64,000 nt of DNA from RZYY01 sp036794825 (GCA_036794825.1 DAIRGA010000023.1:1-64000), one strand, 5' to 3'. Shown: positions 43,308 through 52,313, counted from the stretch's first letter. Made by a program: numbers and translations. The notes: generated by a model not told the origin, from the letters alone.

Positions 43308-43490
43308 CGGTGATTATTGCTTTGAACTCAAAGCTATATCGTAATAGGGAATCTCGTGAAAATCGGGAACAGTACCCGCTGCTGTAAGCTCTTTAACAAC
43401 TCCGGCAACCTTAATGCCACTGTTTCGGAAGAAGGAATGGGAAGGCCGCCAAGGAGGGAGCAAGTCAGAAGACCTGCCGTTGCAAACGAA
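43308..43490 (+). ncRNA. Cobalamin riboswitch
   Basis: Diagnostic parts occur in order: GGGAATCTCGTGAAAATCGG, CCCGCTGCTGTAA, GCCACTG with TTTCGGAAGAAGG, GGCCGCCAAGGAGGG, and the B12 box AGTCAGAAGACCTGCC (43463-43478). The aptamer binds adenosyl- or other cobalamins and usually lowers expression of uptake genes when B12 is ample. It stands before the TonB-dependent receptor and BtuG-like genes. Exact ends were set by eye. Confidence 0.95.
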
Positions 43491-43861
43491 TCAAGGCTTT
43501 CGGGATAAAGGCTTAGGATAAAGGATACACATCTGTTTATTCCAGGTTATTTCTTGAAAGTTTTAAGGTTGATCAAAACAGTTCAAATTCAATTGTTTAA
43601 TCTTAAAACTGTAACGATGAAAAAGGTTGATCGTATTCACCGGATCGGAAGAAAAGTCAAAAGAGCCGCTTTTGGTATTAACTTCTATCTAATTGTTTTA
43701 CAATTGATTGTAAATTTTTCATCAAACTACCGTTTAATCCCCCGACCCAGATCTCTCCCTGAGCTTTTGATTCAAGGATCGCAATGTGCAATTTTTAATT
43801 TTCCGGAATCTAACTCGAAATAGTTATCAAAGCGCTGGTTATCATATCATTAGTTCTTGCT
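43491..43861 (+). other. Leader between riboswitch and btuB-like gene
   Basis: About 370 bases without a convincing gene. A frame from ATG at 43617 to 43823 would encode 68 residues (MKKVDRIHRIGRKVKR...), which resembles no family I know. No clear terminator hairpin is seen, so the riboswitch may act on translation or on a structure I cannot resolve. The last 50 bases encode a signal-peptide-like sequence in frame with the receptor but without a normal start codon. Confidence 0.4.
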
Positions 43862-45742
43862 GTGAGCTTAAACGCAATAGGACAGGATATTTTCGATACT
43901 CTCAATTTGCAGGGGATTGAAATCTTTAGCCAGCGCTACGAAAAGATTTTACCTCAAAAACTGGTTACCGTAGATTCGGCCGTCCTTGCCGACTATTTCG
44001 CATCCAACCTGGCAGATCTGATCGCCGGGGTCACACCGCTTTTTGTAAAAAGTTATTCGCCCGGCGGCCTGGCATCGGTAAGTTTCAGGGGGCCTGCAGC
44101 ATCTCATACACATCTGATCTGGAATGGCATCAATCTGAACTCACCCATGTCAGGGCAAACAGATCTCTCGCTGATTCCGATATTTTTTATTGACAAGGTG
44201 AGCATTTCCGGTGGAACCTCATCAAGCAATACGGCACATACAGGTTTGGGTGGTAATATTATCATGAAAACCGAAGCCGACTTTCATAACAAGCTTGCAA
44301 TTGATCTGGCTCAGGAAATAGGGAGTTTTGAAACCTTCCGGACTTTTGGCAAAGTCAACCTGGGTAACCGTATTTTTCAATCCTCAACGAGGTTTCTGAT
44401 GGCAAATTCAGAGAACAAATTCTCTTACCCCGACAATTCGGTCAGCGCGGAGAATCCACCAATGAAAACCCGGACAGGTGCATCTTACCATCAAAAAGGA
44501 CTACTTCAGGAATTCAACTTTAGCGCAGGCTTGCATTCGATGCTTTATGCAAAACTCTGGATCCAGGATGACCGGCGTGGAATACCTTCAAATATCGTGG
44601 CAAATAATATCCCTGAAAACGAGGAACTTAATGATCAGTCAGTCAGATTTATACTGGGTTTTGAAAGGAAGAACCATAATTCAGGACTAATCATTCAAAC
44701 CAGCATGCTTAACAACCTGATGAATTATCAAAACATCCTGGCAGGCATCAATACCGATAATCGCACTCTTTCGTCCTACAATATTGTCAATTACTCATTT
44801 CAGGGTATTAAAAATCTGAGTCTGGCGGCTGGTGGTGGAATTAATTATCACAAAGCAGCCTCAGAGAATTATGAAAAAACACAAACACGGCAAGAATTAA
44901 ATATCAACGGATCAATTAATTATAATCTAGAAGATAAAGTTTTATTACAACTAAGCCTGAGGCAGGATTTTATAGACCAGAATTTTGCTCCCTTCATACC
45001 ATCTTTTGGATTCAGTTACCGAATCAGGAAAGCCTCGCCATTTCTTCTAAAAGGATCAATGTCGAGGGCATTTAAATCACCCTCACTCAACGATTTGTAC
45101 TGGGTCCCAGGTGGAAATCCTGGCCTTACCGAAGAGAGGGGTAAAAACTATGAACTTGGTGCAAGTTTAAGTAAATCAATAAAAAATACTTTAGTAACAG
45201 CCTCAATAACAGGTTTTTATGCCGACATCAGCAATTGGATTACCTGGCAACCTGATTCCCTGTTCAGTTACTGGCGGCCATTCAACCTCAGGCATGTTGT
45301 GAGCCGGGGATTGGAATTTGATGGGAACCTGGCTTCAACCATTAAACAGGTTTCATGGAATTATCAGTTAAAGTCAACATTTACACTGGCCGAAAACATT
45401 GCCGGGTCTGCCAATGATGAATTTTCAGAAAGAAGGCAACTGGTTTATATGCCAGGCATTGTCGTCAATCAATCCCTCAGGATAACCTGGATGGGTTTTT
45501 CGGGCAACTACACGCTTAACTACACCGACAAGAGGTACACCACTACTGACAATTCTCGCTATCTGCCCGGTTATTTAGTTCAGGACATCGCTTTGTCGAA
45601 AACTATTTCATTGTCCAGATCTGCGTTTCGCATGCAACTGAAGGTGAACAACCTGGCAAATAAGTATTACCAGGTGATTGCCTGGCAACCGATGCCAGGA
45701 CGCAACTTCAGTTTCTCGCTTCAATACAGGTTCAACAAATAA
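43862..45742 (+). CDS. btuB: TonB-dependent receptor, BtuB-like vitamin B12 transporter
   Basis: 626 residues from a GTG at 43862. The plug domain (about 40-135) shows VKSYSPGGLASVSFRGPAAS and WNGINLNSPMSGQTDLSLIP; the rest is a 22-strand barrel ending in the aromatic-rich NFSFSLQYRFNK. The riboswitch and the next gene identify cobalamin or a corrinoid as ligand. In the same frame, codons 43820-43861 encode a good signal sequence (IVIKALVIISLVLAVSLNAIG), but that stretch has no ATG, GTG or TTG: an ATA lies at 43820 and a CTG at 43835. The GTG alone would cut the signal peptide. A mutated start, a rare start codon or a sequence error are possible. Confidence 0.88.
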   Translation: MSLNAIGQDIFDTLNLQGIEIFSQRYEKILPQKLVTVDSAVLADYFASNLADLIAGVTPLFVKSYSPGGLASVSFRGPAASHTHLIWNGINLNSPMSGQTDLSLIPIFFIDKVSISGGTSSSNTAHTGLGGNIIMKTEADFHNKLAIDLAQEIGSFETFRTFGKVNLGNRIFQSSTRFLMANSENKFSYPDNSVSAENPPMKTRTGASYHQKGLLQEFNFSAGLHSMLYAKLWIQDDRRGIPSNIVANNIPENEELNDQSVRFILGFERKNHNSGLIIQTSMLNNLMNYQNILAGINTDNRTLSSYNIVNYSFQGIKNLSLAAGGGINYHKAASENYEKTQTRQELNINGSINYNLEDKVLLQLSLRQDFIDQNFAPFIPSFGFSYRIRKASPFLLKGSMSRAFKSPSLNDLYWVPGGNPGLTEERGKNYELGASLSKSIKNTLVTASITGFYADISNWITWQPDSLFSYWRPFNLRHVVSRGLEFDGNLASTIKQVSWNYQLKSTFTLAENIAGSANDEFSERRQLVYMPGIVVNQSLRITWMGFSGNYTLNYTDKRYTTTDNSRYLPGYLVQDIALSKTISLSRSAFRMQLKVNNLANKYYQVIAWQPMPGRNFSFSLQYRFNK

Positions 45743-45783
45743 TACTTTTTAAAGCTATACAAATGAATTTCAATCTTTTATCA

Positions 45784-46875
45784 ATGAAGAATTTTACTTT
45801 TAAAAAACGAAATCGTGTTGTTTTCAGACTGGTTTTATTCCTTTTTGCCGGTACTTTGATTGGGTCTTGTGAAGATGAATTTGGCGAAGTGAACAAAACC
45901 AAGAGCATGTTTCAGGATGGTACCGGCGTTTTCATCATTAATGAAGGGAATTATGGCGCCGGTAATGGCTCACTGTCATTTCTTAATTTCGACAGCCTGA
46001 AAATCTACAACGGCGTTTTCCAAATGGCCAACAACCGCCCGCTTGGTGACGTCCCCTACTCCATGACCATCATGAATGATAAAGCGTGGGTGGTGGTGAA
46101 CAATTCCGGAAAAATCGAGATCATTAACCTGACCGACATGAAATCTACCGATACATTGACGGGGTTTGTTTCGCCCAGGTATGTGCTTCCGTTAAGCAGG
46201 CAAAAGGTTTACATCAGTGATTTCTACAGCGATAAAGTCGCTGTCGTAAACCCGCAAACACTGCAGGTCACCCGTCAAATTTCGATTGGAAGATGCTCGG
46301 AACAAATGCTCTTAGCCGAAAACAAGGTGTTTGTGGCTTTCTGGTCCAACTTCCCCTACCCCTCGCTGGAAAACAACCAATTACTGGTTATTAACGCAGA
46401 AACAGACGCCCTTTCAGATTCTATCCAGGTTGGTAAAGAACCCAATTCAATGGTTCTGGATAAAAACGGTAAGATCTGGGTACTTTGCAGCGGAGGTTTT
46501 ATGGGTGATGAATTCCCCACGCTATGGCAGATAGATCCAAATTCTCATGAAATCCTGAAGAAACTTACCTTTCCTGACATTTACACCTCTCCCACCCACC
46601 TTTGTAAAAACCAAGCCGGGGATTCGCTCTTTTTTCTCAGTCTGGATATATATGGAATGCACGTCAATGCTGCGAATCTGCCTGAAACGCCCATTCTGCA
46701 AAGTGAAGGCAGATACTACTACAGCCTTGCCGTTGCTCCGGGTACTTCAGATATATTGTTGAGCGATGCAATTGATTATCAGCAACAAGGGATTATCTAT
46801 CATTACTCGGCTCATGGAACTTTGAAAGGCAGCTACCAGGCAGGTATCATTCCGGGAAATTTCACATTTAATTAG
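45784..46875 (+). CDS. BtuG-like surface cobalamin-binding lipoprotein
   Basis: 363 residues from the ATG at 45784 (an ATG at 45763 adds 7). A lipoprotein signal ends LIGSC and is followed by EDEFGE, an acidic surface-export signal. The body is a YncE-like seven-bladed propeller: FIINEGNYGAGNGSLSFLN, PYSMTIMNDKAWVVVNNSGK, KVYISDFYSDKVAVVNPQT, GKEPNSMVLDKNGKIWVLCS. In Bacteroides, BtuG of this fold captures B12 with extreme affinity and sits on BtuB. Position 41 bases after btuB under the same riboswitch supports this role. The substrate assignment is by context, not by recognised binding residues. Confidence 0.82.
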   Translation: MKNFTFKKRNRVVFRLVLFLFAGTLIGSCEDEFGEVNKTKSMFQDGTGVFIINEGNYGAGNGSLSFLNFDSLKIYNGVFQMANNRPLGDVPYSMTIMNDKAWVVVNNSGKIEIINLTDMKSTDTLTGFVSPRYVLPLSRQKVYISDFYSDKVAVVNPQTLQVTRQISIGRCSEQMLLAENKVFVAFWSNFPYPSLENNQLLVINAETDALSDSIQVGKEPNSMVLDKNGKIWVLCSGGFMGDEFPTLWQIDPNSHEILKKLTFPDIYTSPTHLCKNQAGDSLFFLSLDIYGMHVNAANLPETPILQSEGRYYYSLAVAPGTSDILLSDAIDYQQQGIIYHYSAHGTLKGSYQAGIIPGNFTFN

Positions 46876-47062
46876 TTTGTTTGTCCAAATCACTTTATAG
46901 TTTTGTACCTAAAAAATTGATAGCGTGTACTCTACATTACATTAATCATAATTAAAGCTGCTTACAAAACATCCTATCCGATCACCACTCTTGATTGGCA
47001 GTGGACAATTGATTTTGTTGTTCCATATCAAAATTTAAGTTCACTATAAGAAAATCTGAACC
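46876..47062. other. Intergenic region before ridA
   Basis: No gene seen. A possible -7 element TAGTTTTG lies near 46907 and a weak hairpin (CCACT/AGTGG) near 46985-47005. No U-rich terminator for the B12 operon is evident. Confidence 0.3.
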
Positions 47063-47434
47063 ATGAAAATCATCACCTCTACCAAAATTCCTCCCGCAAA
47101 CGGCCACTACTCACCATGCATTGAGCACAACGGCACACTCTACATTTCAGGACAGTTGCCAGTTGATCCCTCAACAAAACAAATCCCCGATGGCATCGAG
47201 GCACAAACCAAATTGGTACTTGAAAAAATTGATTTGATCCTGACCGAAGCCGGAAGCTCGCGGGAGAAGGTAATCCAGATGCGGATTTACATTTCCGATA
47301 TTGCTCTGTGGGACAAAGTGAACGAGGTTTACACGCAGTTTTTCGGAGCGCACAAACCGGTGAGATGCGTGGTTCCCGTTGGCGAACTTCACTACGGTTG
47401 CCTGATTGAAGCGGAGTGTGTGGCAAGTATTTGA
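47063..47434 (+). CDS. ridA: RidA-family deaminase
   Basis: 123 residues, the standard size. RidA hydrolyses reactive enamine/imine intermediates from amino acid catabolism and protects PLP enzymes. Key parts are SPCIEHNGTLYISGQLPVDP, QMRIYISDIALWDKVNEVY and the arginine in KPVRCVVPVGELHYGCLIE (R that binds the carboxylate) with the E near the end. A second, decayed copy lies at 48341-48642 on the far side of a toxin-antitoxin pair. It has no obvious promoter close to the ATG. Confidence 0.95.
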   Translation: MKIITSTKIPPANGHYSPCIEHNGTLYISGQLPVDPSTKQIPDGIEAQTKLVLEKIDLILTEAGSSREKVIQMRIYISDIALWDKVNEVYTQFFGAHKPVRCVVPVGELHYGCLIEAECVASI

Positions 47435-47561
47435 GCGGTTGACATTGAATTGGTAGCTTGAAAGCAAAGTTGTAATTGAAATCACTATCAAACAGAATTT
47501 AAAATCAACAGTTTAATAGGTCAGATTGGTTGAAAAACTTATGCATACGGCATAAAACCTG

Positions 47562-47888
47562 TCAGGCAAGTTTTACAAAGTTCCCTTCCAGTTTTACATT
47601 GAAGTTAATCTCGGCTTTCAATGCATTGAAAACCCTAATTATCGTGTGAATGGTTGCACTGTTGGCGCTACTTTCAAGTTTCGAAATTTGAGCCTTTTTT
47701 ACCCCAACCAGGCGCCCGAGTTCTTCCTGTGTCATGTTTTGCTGCTGTCTGGCAGTTTTAATCATTTTGCCCAACACGTCCATACGAAGCTCGTATTCGT
47801 ACTCGTCGCGTTCCGTAGTTCCAACTTTGCCGATGTACTTGTCTTTCATCTCATCAAGCGTGTATGTCTTTAATTCTTTAGTTGCCAT
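47562..47888 (-). CDS. XRE-type antitoxin, HigA-like
   Basis: 108 residues. The helix-turn-helix lies at about 48-88 (RQQQNMTQEELGRLVGVKKA), with a short N-terminal extension. The last residues form a small beta segment (EINFNVKLEGNFV). It follows the toxin gene by 4 bases; toxin-first order with an XRE antitoxin is the HigBA arrangement. It probably binds the palindrome before the toxin gene and represses the pair. Confidence 0.88.
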   Translation of the reverse strand: MATKELKTYTLDEMKDKYIGKVGTTERDEYEYELRMDVLGKMIKTARQQQNMTQEELGRLVGVKKAQISKLESSANSATIHTIIRVFNALKAEINFNVKLEGNFVKLA

Positions 47889-47892
47889 AAGG

Positions 47893-48234
47893 TTACATTG
47901 TTTCTTTGTTGTTGAAATATTTTTCTCTGAGACTTACTGCACGAACAATTTCATTTGCCGGAACTTTGTCAACTTTTTTAATAACACCATGTGTTGCTAC
48001 CACGAGGGTTTGTTTATTATCGGATTTGTCCCAAAAAGCTAAAAGTCTGATTTGAAGGCCGGCGAATTTGGCTCGAAACTCCCAAATGTCATTGTGTAGT
48101 TTTTTAAAAAGCTTTGGATCATTTGTCTGTTCGGCAAGATCAATACTGTAAAAGATTTTCCTTATTGTCTTTGCGTCCAGTCCTGAAATAAACCTGTCCG
48201 CTTCTTCCAAAAATATCGACTCAAAATATCTCAT
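47893..48234 (-). CDS. HigB-like toxin of the phage Gp49/RelE superfamily
   Basis: 113 residues with the Gp49-like pattern: MRYFESIFLEEADRFISGLD, KLHNDIWEFRAKFAGLQIRL (catalytic W/E/R region) and LLAFWDKSDNKQTLVVATHG followed by KKVDKVP. Such toxins cleave mRNA on the ribosome. It is first in the two-gene operon and starts 25 bases after the TATCTTTG element at 48259. The module lies between an intact and a broken ridA. Confidence 0.88.
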   Translation of the reverse strand: MRYFESIFLEEADRFISGLDAKTIRKIFYSIDLAEQTNDPKLFKKLHNDIWEFRAKFAGLQIRLLAFWDKSDNKQTLVVATHGVIKKVDKVPANEIVRAVSLREKYFNNKETM

Positions 48235-48258
48235 ACGGTATTTTCTTGTTTAACGCCG

Positions 48259-48290
48259 CAAAGATAAAATTAGTTTCCAAAATTAGAAAC
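48259..48290 (-). promoter_or_regulatory. Promoter and operator of the toxin-antitoxin pair
   Basis: Minus strand TATCTTTG (48259-48266), 25 bases before the toxin ATG. Upstream lies an 18-base imperfect palindrome GTTTCCAAAATTAGAAAC (48273-48290), and AAAATTAG is repeated at 48267 and 48279. This is a plausible antitoxin binding site overlapping the promoter. Confidence 0.6.
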
Positions 48291-48340
48291 AATATTTTTC
48301 AAAATGTTCGTAGAGATCACTTTTTAAGCTATTCTATAAT

Positions 48341-48642
48341 GCACGCTCTACATTTCGGGGCAATTGCCGGTTGATCCTGACACAAAACAAATCCCTGCCG
48401 GCATCAAATCACAAACGCAACTGGTGCTCGAAAAAATTGATCTGATTTTAAAAGAAGCCGGAAGCTCACGGGAGTCGGTAATCCAGATGCGGATTTACCT
48501 TTCCGATATTGCATTGTAGGACAAAGTGAATGAGGTTTACACGCAGTTTTTCGGAGCATACAAACCGGTACGGTGCGTGGTTAAGGTTGGCGAACTTCAC
48601 TATGGCTGCCTGATTGAAGCGGAGTGTGTGGTTCATATTTAG
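48341..48642 (+). pseudogene. Truncated, nonsense-broken second copy of ridA
   Basis: In frame from about 48343: TLYISGQLPVDPDTKQIPAG ... IQMRIYLSDIAL, then TAG at 48517-48519 where the intact gene has TGG (W), then DKVNEVYTQFFGAYKPVRC to the stop at 48640-48642. The first 25 or so codons are missing. The DNA is mostly identical to 47129-47434, with many third-base changes, so it is an older duplicate or a paralogue rather than a recent copy. The copy begins shortly after the upstream boundary of the toxin promoter. Confidence 0.88.
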
Positions 48643-48931
48643 TTGACGACGCAGTACTGCGGATTATAAAAGAAATGGAAGGAAATCATCGGATCTTTAC
48701 AATCAACCGATAGTTTACTTTTATCATTAAGCTTAATGGTCATAGTTTTAAACCTACGCAGGATATAATGAGTTAGATTTTGGTGATATTTTGCAATATC
48801 CGATTTTGCGAGGACATTGAAACCACCACATCTGCTGAATCTCCCTATTTCATTAAATTATTCAAAATCAATATTTTTGAGATTTGTTGCCTGATTAAAT
48901 CAGGTTTTACAAGCATCTTCGGGATCTAAAA
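48643..48931. other. Intergenic region, no gene seen
   Basis: AT-rich, between the ridA pseudogene and the end of the histidine kinase gene. No open frame, hairpin or promoter motif that I would support. Confidence 0.3.
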
Positions 48932-50131
48932 CTAATCGGCCGTGGAATCCACTAAAGGTATTGAAAAAGAGAATCTGCTTCCTTTTCCTGGTTCGCTCTC
49001 CACCCTGATTTTCCCACCGTGTTTCTCAACGAATTCTTTACAAAGCAACAACCCTAAACCAGAACCCTTCTCGTTTTCCGTGCCTGGTTTAGAAAGGCTT
49101 TTATCAATTCTGAAAAGCCTATCAACAGCTTCAGCGCTCATTCCAACTCCATTGTCGGAAACCGATACTTCCACCCAATCCTTTTTCAGAGAAGCCTCCA
49201 CCTTGACTGATCCATTCTTGTGAGTAAATTTTACGGCGTTGGAAATCAGATTTCTGATCACCGAGCTAATCATTTTTTCATCAGCTGTGACAATGATATC
49301 GTGAGGTACCATGCTTAGCAATGAGATACTTTTTTGGCTTGCATTGGATCTTAAACTTCTTATTTCATGATTTATCAGATTATTGATAGACAATGATTTG
49401 GGCATAAAAGGAAAACTATTCTGCTGGGTTTTAGCCCAGTCAAGGAGATTATCCAGCAAACTTATGGTTTGCCTGGCCGATGAATTGATAATACTGGCGT
49501 ATTCAAGGATTACGTCAGAATCAGTGTTAAGTGCTTCGATTTTCAAAAGCTCGGAAAATCCCAAAATTGCGTTGAAAGGGCTTTTAAGGTCATGAGCAAT
49601 AATAGAAAAGAATTTATCTTTCGTTGCGTTGAGCTCTTTCAATTGGTTTGCCTGCTCTAAAATCTGAGATTCAAATTGCTTACGTTCAGTGATATCGCGG
49701 GTTACGCCAAGGATTAACACCTTATCAAAATCACTTCCGGAAATGGGATAAGTGATAACTTCGGTGTTCAGAATAGTGCCGTCTTTGCGGTAATAATCAA
49801 TCTCTCCGCGAAAACTTTTCAAAGGTAATCCGGCTTCGAAAGCGGCAATTTGTTCCTGGAAATACCGTATAGATATGGCCAAGGACTCAGGTGTAAGTAT
49901 CTGATCTATTGGCTGATTCATTGCCTCTTCAACGGTAAGTCCCCGCACTCTCTCAACGGCCTGACTAATGTAGCTAATTGTGCCGTCAAGCTTTTGAGTC
50001 CAGATGACATCGTTAGCATGTTCTGCTATTAACCGGTATCGTTCTTCTTTGATTTGCAATTCACTGTATGCTTTTCGGAGCTGCTCAATTTCTTTCTCCA
50101 GCATTTCCCTGGTATTTTCCAGTTTAATCAT
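48932..50131 (-). CDS. Cytosolic PAS sensor histidine kinase
   Basis: 399 residues with no membrane segment. A short coiled coil (1-28) leads to a PAS/PAC domain (about 30-155: YRLIAEHANDVIWTQKLDGT; VLILGVTRDITERKQFE), then HisKA with H180 (FFSIIAHDLKSPFNAILGFS) and a HATPase domain with N box NLISNAVKFTHKNG, DNGVGMS and KGSGLGLLLCKEF. It phosphorylates an unknown response regulator; none is adjacent. No promoter is clear just upstream; a TATCTTTG on the minus strand at 50509-50516 would give a leader of about 370 bases. Confidence 0.93.
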   Translation of the reverse strand: MIKLENTREMLEKEIEQLRKAYSELQIKEERYRLIAEHANDVIWTQKLDGTISYISQAVERVRGLTVEEAMNQPIDQILTPESLAISIRYFQEQIAAFEAGLPLKSFRGEIDYYRKDGTILNTEVITYPISGSDFDKVLILGVTRDITERKQFESQILEQANQLKELNATKDKFFSIIAHDLKSPFNAILGFSELLKIEALNTDSDVILEYASIINSSARQTISLLDNLLDWAKTQQNSFPFMPKSLSINNLINHEIRSLRSNASQKSISLLSMVPHDIIVTADEKMISSVIRNLISNAVKFTHKNGSVKVEASLKKDWVEVSVSDNGVGMSAEAVDRLFRIDKSLSKPGTENEKGSGLGLLLCKEFVEKHGGKIRVESEPGKGSRFSFSIPLVDSTAD

Positions 50132-50790
50132 AATGTTTAGTCTTGGGTTAAAAGGTACTCTATTAATCGAATTTCATAAAGTTTGAGATAAATCCCGTTC
50201 GTTAACAACTGAAATTCAGCAAATATCAACAAGGACTTTTTACTATTCAGGTGTAAATTACTATTTAAAGTGGCTTGCAATAATAACTCAGCTTCGGTTG
50301 CCACATAAAACACATGTCAATAGGGGTAATGTTTTGTGGCTAAAGGATACACTATAGCCTAAGCGCTAAAAACCTGGGGAAAAGACAGAAATGGTTCCGC
50401 AAACCGGATGCAAGTACCAAAAAGAAGAATACGAGCTTAAGTACCAAATATTTAGTCTTGAAGAGCCGTATCATATTGATTTCGTGCATTACTTCTCTTA
50501 ATTACCGACAAAGATAAATTGTTTTCAAGAAAATGCATGGATATGTAAAAAGTTTTTTATTTGCATAGAATTGACAGACTACTGGGGTTCGATTTTTTTA
50601 AAGGAGTTGAAAAAAACAGCAATTCTTTAAATTTTAAAATTCTGCCCAATAATTCGGATAAAATGATTCGTTTCTGCTGTTAAACCTTTATCTGGCTTCT
50701 GACAATAGTATACCTTCAATACAGATCGCGGGACAATGCAATCGCTTTTTTTGTTCGTTCAAAATGCCTTAATTTGCTGGCAAAAAGATA
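50132..50790. other. Long intergenic region between kinase and GH43 gene
   Basis: No convincing gene on either strand. It is AT-rich with T and A runs. The minus-strand TATCTTTG at 50509-50516 is the only TAnnTTTG match I would name. I see no RNA motif I recognise. Confidence 0.35.
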
Positions 50791-52110
50791 ATGATGAAAA
50801 AATCAGCAGGAGTTATAGTCCTGATCATAATTTTGACGTGCTCCAAAGCGCAAAACCCCATCTCCCCTCCCGGTGTTTACCTTGCCGACCCGACTGCAAG
50901 GGTTTGGAAAGATGGCCAACTTTACATTTATGGCTCGGTGGATGAGAGCTGCGATTATTACTGCTCTCACCGCCACCACGCTTTGGTGACCAATGATGTG
51001 CTGAATTGGCAGTTGGTGGAGAACATTTTTACATCCAAAGGCGAAGGCGATGGCGTGCCTTACAACGAAACTGTTCTTTTTGCTCCATCAGCAGCATACA
51101 AAGACGGTATCTATTATATGTATTACTGCCAGCCCGACCGCGAATTTGCCGAAGGCGTGGCTACCTCAGCAAGTCCAACCGGACCATTTACCGGCGGTGT
51201 ACCGATTGACCTGAAAGGTTACAACCAAATTGATCCGGACGTTTTTATTGATGATGATGGCACAGCCTATTATCTCTGGGGACAGTTCACATTGAAAATG
51301 GCCGTCATGAAATCCAACATGATAGAGCTCCGGATGGAAACCGTCAAAGACAGCATCCTGACTGAAGGCGGGCATCATTTCCATGAAGGCGCGTTCATGG
51401 CCAAAATCAATGACCTTTATTACCTGGTGTATGCCGACATCAGCCGGGGTAATATTCCAACCTGTCTGGGTTATGCCACTTCAAAATCTCCTTTCGGACC
51501 TTACACTTACCGCGGCGTCATTATTGATAACAACCACAGCAACCCGCGCAACTGGAACAACCATGGGTCAATAGCCGAGTTCAACGGGCAGTGGTATGTG
51601 TTTTACCACCGTTCCACGCATGGCTGCAACAAAATGCGCAAGGCCTGCTTGGAACCCATCGAAATCTTCGCCGATGGTTCTATCCCCGAAGTGCAAATGA
51701 CTTCGCAGGGTGCCGGACCACCCCTCATTGCTACTCAAAAAATCGAAGCAGAATGGGCCTGTATTCTCAACGGAAACATTCGTATTGAACAGTTTGATCC
51801 GCACAACGAAAAACTCACCCAAATTTACAGCGGTGACAAAGCAGCCTGGAAATATCTTGATTTCGGTGCAGGCGTGGATAACATTACATTCAGGATGAAA
51901 ACCGGCAGCATGGGCGGCAGGATGGTGGTTTCGCTTGACAAGCCCTGGCATCGCCGGCTGGCAATCCTGGAAGTCAAACCGGAGGGACAAGATGAATGGC
52001 AAAACCTCACTTTTCCCATCGAATCAGCAAGAGGGGTGCATGCTTTGTGGCTACACTTCTATGGCGAGGATGGAGAAATGCTGGAGTTGGATTGGTTTAC
52101 ATTTAACTAA
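50791..52110 (+). CDS. Glycoside hydrolase family 43 with C-terminal CBM6-like domain
   Basis: 439 residues (an adjacent ATG at 50794 is equally possible). A signal peptide MKKSAGVIVLIIILTCSKA is followed by the five-bladed GH43 propeller: LADPTARVWKDGQLYIYGS (base D33), IDPDVFIDDDGTAYYLWGQ (D about 149) and HEGAFMAKINDLYYLVYAD (acid E about 200). From about 310 a jelly-roll region (KIEAEWACILNGNIRIEQ ... GEMLELDWFTF) fits CBM6. Likely substrates are arabinosyl or xylosyl polymers. No SusC/SusD pair or regulator is adjacent, so it is an isolated enzyme rather than part of a utilisation locus. Confidence 0.92.
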   Translation: MMKKSAGVIVLIIILTCSKAQNPISPPGVYLADPTARVWKDGQLYIYGSVDESCDYYCSHRHHALVTNDVLNWQLVENIFTSKGEGDGVPYNETVLFAPSAAYKDGIYYMYYCQPDREFAEGVATSASPTGPFTGGVPIDLKGYNQIDPDVFIDDDGTAYYLWGQFTLKMAVMKSNMIELRMETVKDSILTEGGHHFHEGAFMAKINDLYYLVYADISRGNIPTCLGYATSKSPFGPYTYRGVIIDNNHSNPRNWNNHGSIAEFNGQWYVFYHRSTHGCNKMRKACLEPIEIFADGSIPEVQMTSQGAGPPLIATQKIEAEWACILNGNIRIEQFDPHNEKLTQIYSGDKAAWKYLDFGAGVDNITFRMKTGSMGGRMVVSLDKPWHRRLAILEVKPEGQDEWQNLTFPIESARGVHALWLHFYGEDGEMLELDWFTFN

Positions 52111-52195
52111 TTTCCAAAACAGAAAGTTCAGAGAATTGGTTCAACCAAAATTGAGTGCGCACGTTTGTTCTAACCTTGTATTATTCATAAACTTA

Positions 52196-52260
52196 GAGGT
52201 AACGGGCTGAAGCCCGGTACCTCTCTATTTCTTCCTTTAACCCCGACCTTAAGGTCAGGG
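52196..52260. repeat. Pair of REP-like palindromes
   Basis: First: GAGGTA-A-CGGGCT-GA-AGCCCG-G-TACCTC (52196-52223), twelve pairs with one A-G mismatch. Second: CCC-C-GACCTTAAGGTC-A-GGG (52241-52260), with one C-A mismatch. The two lie between convergent genes 17 bases apart. The paired, compact form resembles REP/BIME elements; copy number elsewhere cannot be seen in this window. Confidence 0.65.
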
Positions 52261-52313
52261 TAAAACAATTTGTTGTTATTCAAATCTGTGCTATGATCAA
52301 TGGATTTTTCAGG

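Noticed and set aside
43617..43823. 68-residue frame (MKKVDRIHRI...) as a gene between the riboswitch and btuB
   Set aside because: No family resemblance, and its frame does not join the receptor; it is noted in the leader entry instead.
50791..52110. GH43 gene as part of a polysaccharide utilisation locus
   Set aside because: No SusC/SusD pair, sensor regulator or further glycosidase is in the neighbourhood.
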